Shown: positions 57,978 through 64,000 of the stretch, piece after piece | Layout of the letters: each line of letters opens with the position of its first letter | Position numbering within the stretch: position 1 is the first letter of the stretch | Assembly (NCBI GenBank): GCA_902780175.1 | Contig: CACZEU010000013.1 | Coordinates: 6,118 to 70,117 of the forward strand | DNA length: 64,000 nt | Source of the DNA: an uncultured Bacteroidia bacterium | GTDB taxonomy: Bacteria > Bacteroidota > Bacteroidia > Bacteroidales > UBA932 | Direction: 5' to 3' | The notes under the pieces: model-generated | Told to the model about the DNA's origin: nothing | Seen by the model: the letters and a program-made list of their open reading frames with translations, nothing else | Databases searched by the model: none | Made by a program: the position numbers and the translations under genes

Positions 57978-59320
57978 AGCGTTCCCTGCTTGATGGCTTC
58001 GATGTAGGCGTCGATCCTCGCGAGCTCGCGGGGGATGCGGATGTGCTGCGGGCAATGGCTGGTGCAGCGGCCGCAGGAGATGCAGTGGTCGGCCTGGCGT
58101 ATGGTCTCGACGGCCTTGTCGTACTGCGCGAGATAGCGTCTGCGGGCGCGGGCGAAGTCCTTCTGCTCGCTGCTTCGGACGTACGTTTCGTCAACGATGG
58201 TCTTGTCGTAGAAGCGGAAGATTCCCGGTATGTTGATGCCGTAGGGGCAAGGCATGCAGTATTGGCAGCCGGTGCATCCTACCAGGGGGAAGCGGGACTG
58301 TTCGTCGGCTATTTCTTCCAGCAGGTCGAATTCTTCCTGGGTGAGGGGCTTGAAGTGCAGGAAGGTGTCGAGGTTGTCGTCCAGGTGCTCCTTGTACGTC
58401 ATTCCGCTCAGGGCGCACATCACGCCGGGGAAACTGCCGCAGAAGCGGAAGGCCCAGGAGGATATGCTCTTGTCGGGTTCGATGGCCTTCAGTTTGGCCG
58501 CCAGGTTGTTGTTGAGGTTGGCAAGTCCGCCGCCCCGGAGGGGTTCCATTATGACTACCGGAATGCTTCTGGCCGCAAGTTCTTCATAGAGGTATTTGGC
58601 GTTGGTGTTGCGGCCGCCTGCGTGGGTCCAGTCCAGGTAGTTCATCTGTATCTGGACGAAGTCCCAGTGGTACTTGGGGTGGAGCTCCATCATTGCGTCG
58701 AATCCGGGCTGCTGGCTGTGGATGGAAAAACCGAGGTTGCGTATGCGTCCGGTCTTGCGTTCGGCGAGCAGGAAATCCATTATGCCGGTGTCTTCGAAGC
58801 GGCGTTTGAAGTCTTCGGCGCTGCCTATCGCGTGGAGGAGGTAGTAGTCGATGTGGTCCGTCTTGAATGTCCTGAGGGAGCGGCGGTACATCAGCACGGA
58901 GTTTTCGTAACTGGCGTCGGCGAAGTTGGAGAGCTTGGTGGCGAGGAGCCATTTGCTGCGCGGATGGCGGTTGAGGGCTTCCGCTGTGGCGCGTTCGGAG
59001 TCGCCCCGGAGATAGACGGGGGAGGTGTCGAAGTAGTTGACTCCGTTCTCAATTGCCTGGTCCACCAGGGCGTTGACCTTTTCCTGGTCGATGTGTTCGG
59101 TGCCGTCATCCTCTTTCTTCATCGGCCAGCGCATGCAGCCGTATCCGAGCTTGCCTATGCCGGGATAGTTCTGGAGCATCCGGCCGTCGGTCTTGAGGGG
59201 ACGGTCCTGGGGCACGTGTACTTCTTCGGCGGGTTCGGCCTTGCCTTTGGGGGCGCAGGCGGCGACTGCTCCGGCGGCCGCGAGGATTCCTGTTTTTCGT
59301 ATAAAGTCTCTTCTGTCCAT
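57974..59320 (-). CDS. Aldo/keto reductase with C-terminal ferredoxin-type Fe-S domain
   Basis: 448-residue oxidoreductase with a twin-arginine-like signal (MDRRDFIRKTGILAAAGAVA). The AKR barrel has the tetrad Asp and Tyr in FDTSPVY, Lys in LLATKLSNF and His in YLLHAIG. After about residue 360 two cysteine clusters (CTGCQYCMPCPYGINIPG and CISCGRCTSHCPQHIRIP) bind 4Fe-4S centres. Family members of this fused type are electron-linked reductases of unknown substrate. It is the second gene of a leftward pair with the NapH-like protein 33 bp upstream, its likely electron supplier. Confidence 0.9.
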   Translation of the reverse strand: MDRRDFIRKTGILAAAGAVAACAPKGKAEPAEEVHVPQDRPLKTDGRMLQNYPGIGKLGYGCMRWPMKKEDDGTEHIDQEKVNALVDQAIENGVNYFDTSPVYLRGDSERATAEALNRHPRSKWLLATKLSNFADASYENSVLMYRRSLRTFKTDHIDYYLLHAIGSAEDFKRRFEDTGIMDFLLAERKTGRIRNLGFSIHSQQPGFDAMMELHPKYHWDFVQIQMNYLDWTHAGGRNTNAKYLYEELAARSIPVVIMEPLRGGGLANLNNNLAAKLKAIEPDKSISSWAFRFCGSFPGVMCALSGMTYKEHLDDNLDTFLHFKPLTQEEFDLLEEIADEQSRFPLVGCTGCQYCMPCPYGINIPGIFRFYDKTIVDETYVRSSEQKDFARARRRYLAQYDKAVETIRQADHCISCGRCTSHCPQHIRIPRELARIDAYIEAIKQGTL

Positions 59321-59353
59321 TGTATCTGCTTTTCTGTCCTGAAGCCTGGCGTG

Positions 59354-60886
59354 CTACTTCATAATGTGTTCTTCGAGTCCGACTACGGAGATTGCGCTTT
59401 CCGGACGGACCGGGCAGAGGTATTCGCATTTGCCGCAGCCGATGCATTGCTCTTCGGCTACGACGGGGCGGAGGGTGCCGTCGACATCCACCATCGAAAT
59501 GGCTCCGGTGGGGCAGTGGCGGGCGCAGGCTCCGCAGCGCTCTTCGCCGGAGGCCGAGAGGCAGATGAAGGGGTTGACCTTGGCCGTACCTATGCGTATG
59601 AGGGTTTTGGCGTCTTTGGCGACGGGGCGGATGGCTCCGGCGGGGCAGACTTCGCTGCAGGCGGTGCATTCGGGGCGGCAGAAGCCGTTCTCGTAGCCCA
59701 TCTGGGGCTGGAGGAAGTGCTCCAGGTCTGTCGAGGGGCGCAGGACGCCGCTGGGGCAGTGGGTTATGCAGAGCTGGCAGGCGGTGCAGGAGTCGTAGAA
59801 GGCTTTGAGGCCGGTGGCTCCCGGGGGAACAAGGCGGGGGATGCGTTTGCGCGGGGTCTTGGGCTGGAGTTCGGCCAGGCCGCCGTCGAGTTTCATGTTC
59901 TGGGCGCTTGCGGCTATGCCGGTGCCTATCAGCATCGCTCCGGTGGCAAGGAATCGGCGCCTTCCGCCGCCATCCTTGTCATTTCGAGCCTGTCGAGTGC
60001 CAGCACTGTCATTTCGAGCCTGTCGAGAAATCTCCTGGTTCAAGGGGCTCTCTCCGCTCCGCTTCGCTCCGGTCGAGATGACAGGATCACTGCTGGAGTC
60101 GTGTCCACTCCTGCGGCTGGTCTTGCCGAAACCGATAGCGCCCTGTTTGCAGGCACCGATGCAGTCGAAGCAATCGACGCAACGGGAGTAGTCAATCCTG
60201 AGGGTGCCTTCTTCGATACAGGAGGATTTGCAGATGCGGGAGCAGGCGCCGCACTTGATGCATTTGTCTTCGTCGACCTTGACCCCGAAGAACTGATAAC
60301 GGCTGACGCAGCCGAGTACGGTGCCGACGGGGCAGATTGTATTGCAGTATGCGCGGCCCCAGAGCCAGGCGCATAGTACGACGGCGACGAAAGTGACCCC
60401 AGCCGCGATGAGCAGGGGAGCGGGGCCGCCGCCCACGAGGCTGCGGATCATCCGTCCATATGCGCTGTACGGTTCAAGAAGGGCGACGACTATTTGCAGG
60501 CCGGATATGATCCCGGCTATGGCCAGTGCGGCGACGGGATAACGTACCCATCTGCATTCCCTGTTGAATTTGAATCTCTTGCGGAGGGCCTTGGACTTGG
60601 GAAAGACCTTGCCGAGGGTGCGGCGGATCCACAGCACAATGTCCTGGAATACGCCCAGGGGACATATGACCGAGCAGTAGATGCGTCCTGCCAGCAGGGT
60701 GACGAGCAGGATTCCGAGCACTGCGGCGATGTTGCCGAGGGCGGCGCCGCCGATGAGCCGCAGGGTGGCGGGCATCATCTGGAGTTTGGGAAGCCAGCCC
60801 CACCAGTCCCGGCCGATTCCGACAAGCAGGAGGGTAATCCCGACAAAGCTCAGCGCTGCAAGTATTATTCTGATTTTTCGTAGCAT
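59354..60886 (-). CDS. NapH/NosR-type membrane ferredoxin with in-frame palindromic insertion
   Basis: 510-residue membrane electron carrier. Helices with the paired CxxxCP motifs (GRIYCSVICPLG, GRAYCNTICPVG) are followed by 4Fe-4S clusters: CIKCGACSRICKSSC, CVDCFDCIGACKQ, CTACQLCITHCPSG, CTACSEVCPAG, CGACARHCPTG, CIGCGKCEYLCPV. A Tat-like segment (RRRFLATGAMLIGTGIAASA) lies mid-protein, so it may be a fusion of a membrane and an exported ferredoxin. Residues about 268-303, just before it, come from a P2 palindrome and are not conserved. It probably passes electrons across the membrane to the adjacent reductase. TAACTTTG (complement of 60894-60901) is a possible promoter just upstream. Confidence 0.9.
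   Translation of the reverse strand: MLRKIRIILAALSFVGITLLLVGIGRDWWGWLPKLQMMPATLRLIGGAALGNIAAVLGILLVTLLAGRIYCSVICPLGVFQDIVLWIRRTLGKVFPKSKALRKRFKFNRECRWVRYPVAALAIAGIISGLQIVVALLEPYSAYGRMIRSLVGGGPAPLLIAAGVTFVAVVLCAWLWGRAYCNTICPVGTVLGCVSRYQFFGVKVDEDKCIKCGACSRICKSSCIEEGTLRIDYSRCVDCFDCIGACKQGAIGFGKTSRRSGHDSSSDPVISTGAKRSGESPLNQEISRQARNDSAGTRQARNDKDGGGRRRFLATGAMLIGTGIAASAQNMKLDGGLAELQPKTPRKRIPRLVPPGATGLKAFYDSCTACQLCITHCPSGVLRPSTDLEHFLQPQMGYENGFCRPECTACSEVCPAGAIRPVAKDAKTLIRIGTAKVNPFICLSASGEERCGACARHCPTGAISMVDVDGTLRPVVAEEQCIGCGKCEYLCPVRPESAISVVGLEEHIMK
59977..60083. repeat. P2 palindromic element (inside NapH-like gene)
   Basis: TGTCATTTCGAGCCTGTCGA occurs twice in tandem (59977 and about 60007). It is matched by TCGAGATGACA ending at 60083, with TCTCCGCTCCGCTTCGCTCC between. 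Same family as in dnaX and atpG; translated in frame on the minus strand. Confidence 0.8.
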
Positions 60887-60927
60887 ATCTGCACAAAGTT
60901 AGAAAATTTTTTAATTCCCCTGCAGGT

Positions 60928-60958
60928 TTGGAAAATTCAGAACCGTTGGCTATCTTTG
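60928..60958 (+). promoter_or_regulatory. Promoter of greA-HIT operon
   Basis: TTG at 60928-60930 and TATCTTTG at 60951-60958 with a 20-bp spacer match the Bacteroidota consensus very well. The ATG follows at 61011. Confidence 0.75.
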
Positions 60959-61010
60959 CACCGTGGTTAGAGTTCTGCCGGGCAGGCAGGACTCCTTTTA
61001 TTGACTAATT

Positions 61011-61375
61011 ATGGCAGATGTACACTATTTGAGCCAGGAAGGGCTCGACAAACTCAAGAAAGACCTCGCCGAGGCGCTCGCACAGCGCCCCGTTATCTCG
61101 GCCGCAATCGCCGAGGCCCGTGAAAAGGGCGACCTGTCGGAAAACGCAGAATACGAATCGGCCCGCGAAGCCCAGGGCCTGTGCAGAATCTCGGCAACGG
61201 CGCGGAAATGACCTTCACCATAGTCGGCCAGAACGAGGCCGATTTCTCCAAGGGCAAGCTTGCCGCCACCACTCCCATTGCCAAGGCCCTCATCGGTCAC
61301 GGCAAAGGCGAAACGGTTGAGGCGCACGTGCCTTCAGGCGTAATGAAATTCAAGATTCTCGACATCAGTCTATGA
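61011..61375 (+). pseudogene. greA: greA with internal deletion and frameshift
   Basis: The N-terminal coiled coil of transcript-cleavage factor GreA is clear (YLSQEGLDKLKKDLAEALAQ; AREKGDLSENAEYESAREAQ, with the catalytic acidic tip). After EAQGL the frame breaks at about 61183. The C-terminal FKBP-like domain then continues in another frame (QNLGNGAEMTFTIVGQNEAD to VMKFKILDISL, stop 61375). About 45-50 residues that normally lie between are missing, so roughly 140-150 bp were lost. GreA rescues stalled RNA polymerase; this product would be a 66-residue fragment. Promoter and downstream genes look normal. Confidence 0.85.
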
Positions 61376-61773
61376 CGATTTTCACCAAGATTGCCAAGGG
61401 AGAGATCCCTTCGTGGAAAGTGGCGGAGGACGATTCGTTCTACGCCTTCCTCGACATCAACCCCCTTGCTCCCGGCCACACGCTGGTCATTCCCAAGAAC
61501 GTCGAGGACGACTATATCTTCCATCTCGACGAGCAGACCTATGCAGGCCTCTGGGCCTTCGCCCGCAAGGTGGCTCTCGCCATCAAGGCCGCCGTGCCCT
61601 GCAAGAGGGTCGGCGTGGCCGTCCTCGGCATGGAGGTCCCCCATACCCATATCCACCTTGTTCCCCTGCAGACCGAGGGCGACCTCGATTTCCGCAAGGA
61701 GCACCCGGTGATAGCCCCCGAGCGCCAGGCTGCCATTGCAGCCGCGATACTTTCCGAGTATGAGAAGCTTTAG
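61372..61773 (+). CDS. HIT-family nucleotide hydrolase/transferase
   Basis: 133-residue histidine-triad protein. It starts TIFTKIAKGEIPSWKVAEDD, as HinT-like proteins do, and has the triad HTHIHLVPL. It likely hydrolyses AMP-linked compounds such as adenosine phosphoramidates. Its start overlaps the greA stop by 4 bp, and its end overlaps the next gene by 14 bp. Confidence 0.93.
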   Translation: MTIFTKIAKGEIPSWKVAEDDSFYAFLDINPLAPGHTLVIPKNVEDDYIFHLDEQTYAGLWAFARKVALAIKAAVPCKRVGVAVLGMEVPHTHIHLVPLQTEGDLDFRKEHPVIAPERQAAIAAAILSEYEKL

Positions 61774-62842
61774 CGTCGCCGGCGTCTTCGCCGCAATTCT
61801 GCTTGCGTCCTGCACACAGGGCGCGCGCATCGAGCTCAGCGTCCCGCAGGCTCCGGGCGCATCCGTCGTCGTCCGCCTGCTCGAAGTAAATGCATACCGG
61901 AACCTCGACACCCTCACCCTCGGCAAGGACGGCAAGGCCACCTGCCGCGTGGATGTCAAGGAGGGCCAGCCCGAGTTCGTCTATCTGTTCTACAAGGACC
62001 GCAAGATTTCTTCCCTTCTGCTCGAGGCCGGCGACCGCGTATCCGTCAGCGCCGACACCCTCGGTCACTGGGAGGTATCCGGATCCCCGGAATCGGAAGC
62101 CCTTGCAGGGGTGGAAGCGACCGTCGGCCGTTTTTCCGCCGCCGTCAATTCCGCTGAGGAGCCATCCGAAATGGCGCGCCTCTACATAGACCATTACCGC
62201 GAGAGCGTGCGTTACGTGCTTTCCCATCAGCACTCGCTTACCGTCGTTCCTGTGTTGTTCGAGCAGCTGGACGAGAATACGCCCGTATTCAGCCAGTACA
62301 CGGACGCTATAATCTTCCGCCGTACGGCTGATTCCCTCGCAACCGTATATCCCGAGTCCCGTTATGTCAGGGCCATAGAGAAGGAGGCCGCCCGCAGGGA
62401 GAACGCCCTCAAGGTCCGCAACCTCGTGCAGGAGGCTCCCACGCTCGGTTTCCCCGACGTCGAGCTCCCCGGCACCGACGGCCGCAAGGTCCGTCTTTCG
62501 GAGGTCGCCGGCAAAGCGGTTCTCGTCCATTTCTGGGATTCATCCGACGCTGCGCAGAAAATGCTCAACCTGGACGTACTGATGCCCCTTTGGAACAAAT
62601 GGCACGAGAAAGGACTCCAGATTTACGCCATCGACCTCAATCCCGACAAAGTCTCCTGGGGCACCGTCGTCAAGGCCCAGAACCTTCCCTGGGTGAATGT
62701 CAACGGCGGCCGCGCCAACGCCCAGGCTGTCGGGCTCTACAACGTCACGTCCCTTCCCGCCACGTACCTCATTTCCGACGGCACGCTGAACGTAGCCAGC
62801 CCCGACGGCCTCTCCAAGGAACTCTCCAGCCTGCTTAAATAA
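61760..62842 (+). CDS. Thioredoxin-fold (TlpA-like) lipoprotein lacking the CxxC motif
   Basis: 360-residue lipoprotein (MRSFSVAGVFAAILLASC; ATG 61760 chosen, overlapping the HIT gene). The N-terminal DUF4369-like beta domain (about 20-115) and helical linker lead to an AhpC/TSA-thioredoxin domain (FPDVELPGTDGRKVRLSEVA; GLQIYAIDLNPDKVSW; NVTSLPATYLISDG with the cis-Pro). At the active site it reads HFWDSSDAAQKM where WCGPC is expected, so both redox cysteines are gone. It cannot be a normal thiol oxidoreductase; a binding or chaperone role is possible. Followed by a double terminator. Confidence 0.82.
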   Translation: MRSFSVAGVFAAILLASCTQGARIELSVPQAPGASVVVRLLEVNAYRNLDTLTLGKDGKATCRVDVKEGQPEFVYLFYKDRKISSLLLEAGDRVSVSADTLGHWEVSGSPESEALAGVEATVGRFSAAVNSAEEPSEMARLYIDHYRESVRYVLSHQHSLTVVPVLFEQLDENTPVFSQYTDAIIFRRTADSLATVYPESRYVRAIEKEAARRENALKVRNLVQEAPTLGFPDVELPGTDGRKVRLSEVAGKAVLVHFWDSSDAAQKMLNLDVLMPLWNKWHEKGLQIYAIDLNPDKVSWGTVVKAQNLPWVNVNGGRANAQAVGLYNVTSLPATYLISDGTLNVASPDGLSKELSSLLK

Positions 62843-62846
62843 GAGT

Positions 62847-62938
62847 GCTCCCGATGGACCTTTTTCCGTTCCATCGGGCGCAAAAAAGGCTTAAAACGCT
62901 CCCAATGGAACCATTTTTCTTCCATCGGGAGCGTTTTT
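62847..62938. terminator. Tandem hairpins, bidirectional terminator between convergent genes
   Basis: Hairpin 1 (62847-62881) has a CCCGATGGA/TCCATCGGG stem followed by a run of A. Hairpin 2 (62897-62933) has CGCTCCCAATGGAA paired with TTCCATCGGGAGCG (13 of 14) and is followed by five T. The two stems are near copies of each other. They can end transcription from both sides. Confidence 0.8.
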
Positions 62939-63626
62939 AGAACAGTTTCTTTCCGACCGTAGCGACGAAGTCTTTGAGATAGAAGGGCTCGAAGTAAGCG
63001 GTGTCGCGGAAATTGCCGGCGGCGAACTCCCGCAGTGCAGGGACGGCCATCGCGTCGGCCCTCGGGCACTCGTTTCGGAAAAATGCTCCCGGTGCGCCCA
63101 GAATGGGCTCGCATTTACCCGCCCCGTCGCCGATGAACAGCACAGGACCTTCGGCTAGCAGGGCGTCGAACGCTCCTGCTTCCACGACTTTCGATTCCAC
63201 TTCGCTGAGTTTCCGTCCGTCCGCACCGTACACGGCCGTATAGACCTCCATGCGGCGGGCGTCGATCATCGGGACGATATGCCTGCAGCCCTCCGGAAGC
63301 CCTTCCTGTATGGCCTGGGCTGCGAGTACGTCCAGGGTGCTTACGGCCAGCAGGGGAATCCCTCCGCCGAAGCAGAGGCCCTTTGCGGTGGAAGAACCGA
63401 CACGCAGGCCGGTGTACGAGCCGGGACCCATGCTGAGGCAGACGGCGTTGCAGTCGGAGACCTTCAGGCCCCTTTCTTCAAGCACTTCCTGTACGAACGG
63501 TGCGGTCATCGCCGCGTGTGCGCGGGGGCTGTCGCTGAAGCGGCTTGCGCTTATCCTGTCGCCCTCAAGCAGCGCGACGGAGCAGAGCGACGTGGATGTC
63601 TCCAGGAGGATTATACGGCAATCCAT
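62937..63626 (-). CDS. tsaB: tRNA threonylcarbamoyladenosine biosynthesis protein TsaB
   Basis: 229-residue partner of TsaD in t6A tRNA modification. It has the ASKHA fold start (ILLETSTSLCSVALLEGDRI), SMGPGSYTGLRVGSSTAKGL and ALREFAAGNFRD near the end, with a C-terminal EPFYLKDF matching family tails. The length is normal. It overlaps the upstream CvpA-family gene by 16 bp, so the two are cotranscribed leftward. Confidence 0.94.
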   Translation of the reverse strand: MDCRIILLETSTSLCSVALLEGDRISASRFSDSPRAHAAMTAPFVQEVLEERGLKVSDCNAVCLSMGPGSYTGLRVGSSTAKGLCFGGGIPLLAVSTLDVLAAQAIQEGLPEGCRHIVPMIDARRMEVYTAVYGADGRKLSEVESKVVEAGAFDALLAEGPVLFIGDGAGKCEPILGAPGAFFRNECPRADAMAVPALREFAAGNFRDTAYFEPFYLKDFVATVGKKLF

Positions 63627-64000
63627 TGTTCGAAAAACACTTTCAACTGGGGGAGTATGGCGGCCGCGAAGTCCCGCAGGGCGGGATAGACCTTACAGCC
63701 CTCGAGCCTGGCCGGATCGACCATTTCCCAGCTGGCGTTGAGGCCCTCGAATGCGGAGATGAGAAGCCCGAGGATAAGGGCGGTGGTGAATATCGAGAAC
63801 AGGGCCCCGAGAAGGCGGATCACCCAGCCCAGGGTCGCTATCTTGAACAGTTTGGTTATCAGCTTGCCCACGATCGCCATCACGAGCGCGACCGCGAGGA
63901 AGATGAGAATGAAGCAGATGATGTAGGTGGCCCTCTCCCCGCTGCCGAACTGGAGCATGGCGACCTGAGTGAGGTCGGGTGCGAACCGGCCGGCGACTAT
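63611..64000 (-). CDS. CvpA-family membrane protein, 5' end cut by window
   Basis: C-terminal part of a small multi-helix inner-membrane protein. The frame is open through the window end; the ATG at 63958 is probably internal because 14 more codons precede it in frame. Helices ATYIICFILIFLAVALVMAI and FSIFTTALILGLLISAF, with the GWVIRLLGALFS segment between them, match CvpA (colicin V production) proteins. The cellular role of the family is not well defined. Confidence 0.75.
   Translation of the reverse strand: MVAGRFAPDLTQVAMLQFGSGERATYIICFILIFLAVALVMAIVGKLITKLFKIATLGWVIRLLGALFSIFTTALILGLLISAFEGLNASWEMVDPARLEGCKVYPALRDFAAAILPQLKVFFEQWIAV

Noticed and set aside
58043..60376. Long rightward frame opposite the Fe-S reductase pair
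   Set aside because: It spans two conserved leftward genes and their intergenic gap, with no start context or domain.
62847..62938. Double hairpin as another P1 copy
   Set aside because: It lacks the P1 core and long arms. A/T runs on both sides and convergent genes fit a bidirectional terminator.

Overview
The window looks like a chromosomal contig from an uncultured, GC-rich member of the Bacteroidales (phylum Bacteroidota), most likely a gut-type lineage. The reasons are two SusC/SusD outer-membrane uptake loci, many Bacteroidota-style lipoproteins, subtilases with type IX secretion (T9SS) sorting tails next to PorV/PorQ-like barrels, TAnnTTTG (-7) promoters with an upstream TTG, and an ATP synthase operon in the order D-C-B-E-F-H-A-G. 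No rRNA, tRNA, CRISPR array, transposase or phage gene was seen. The first gene (glycosyltransferase) and the last gene (CvpA family) run off the window ends.

Layout. 1-9.5 kb: glycosyltransferase fragment, nitroreductase lipoprotein, PBP1C divergent from a giant alpha-2-macroglobulin lipoprotein, and an EamA-type transporter. 9.5-13.7 kb: a visibly AT-richer block with a membrane TPR regulator, a small secreted protein, an astacin metalloprotease and a lipoprotein, probably acquired. 13.7-20 kb: SGNH hydrolase, then a tight leftward operon (MBL hydrolase, nucleoside kinase, RecO, UvrA). 20-26.4 kb: two tandem deoxynucleoside kinases, acyl-CoA synthetase, hexose MFS transporter, ROK kinase and FKBP isomerase. 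26.6-37 kb: two small unknown genes, dnaX, a broken lptB and the complete F1Fo ATP synthase. 37-42.5 kb: SusCD locus 1. 42.6-58 kb: SusCD locus 2, followed by three unknown exported proteins and two subtilase plus PorV-like barrel pairs, which reads as a protein or peptide utilisation locus. 58-64 kb: a leftward Fe-S pair (aldo/keto reductase and NapH-like ferredoxin), broken greA, a HIT protein, a thioredoxin-fold lipoprotein, tsaB and cvpA.

The most unusual signal is a family of dispersed palindromic elements (called P1 here). Five copies share a GC-rich core with two small hairpins, but each core sits between long inverted-repeat arms whose sequence differs at every locus. Three copies lie in frame inside protein genes (EamA transporter, uvrA, dnaX). 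In the first two, one arm is clearly native host coding sequence and the other is its inverted copy, as if insertion copied flanking DNA backwards. A second, more widely known palindromic family (P2, TGTCATTTCGAnC...GATGACA) is inserted in frame in dnaX, atpG and the NapH-like gene.

A second pattern is a run of coding lesions. lptB and greA have lost internal segments, susC-1 is frameshifted at an apparent small deletion, and susC-2 carries a nonsense codon plus a small frameshifting deletion. Two of these genes are normally important or essential, so either this is a draft or strain-mixed assembly, or intact copies exist elsewhere.
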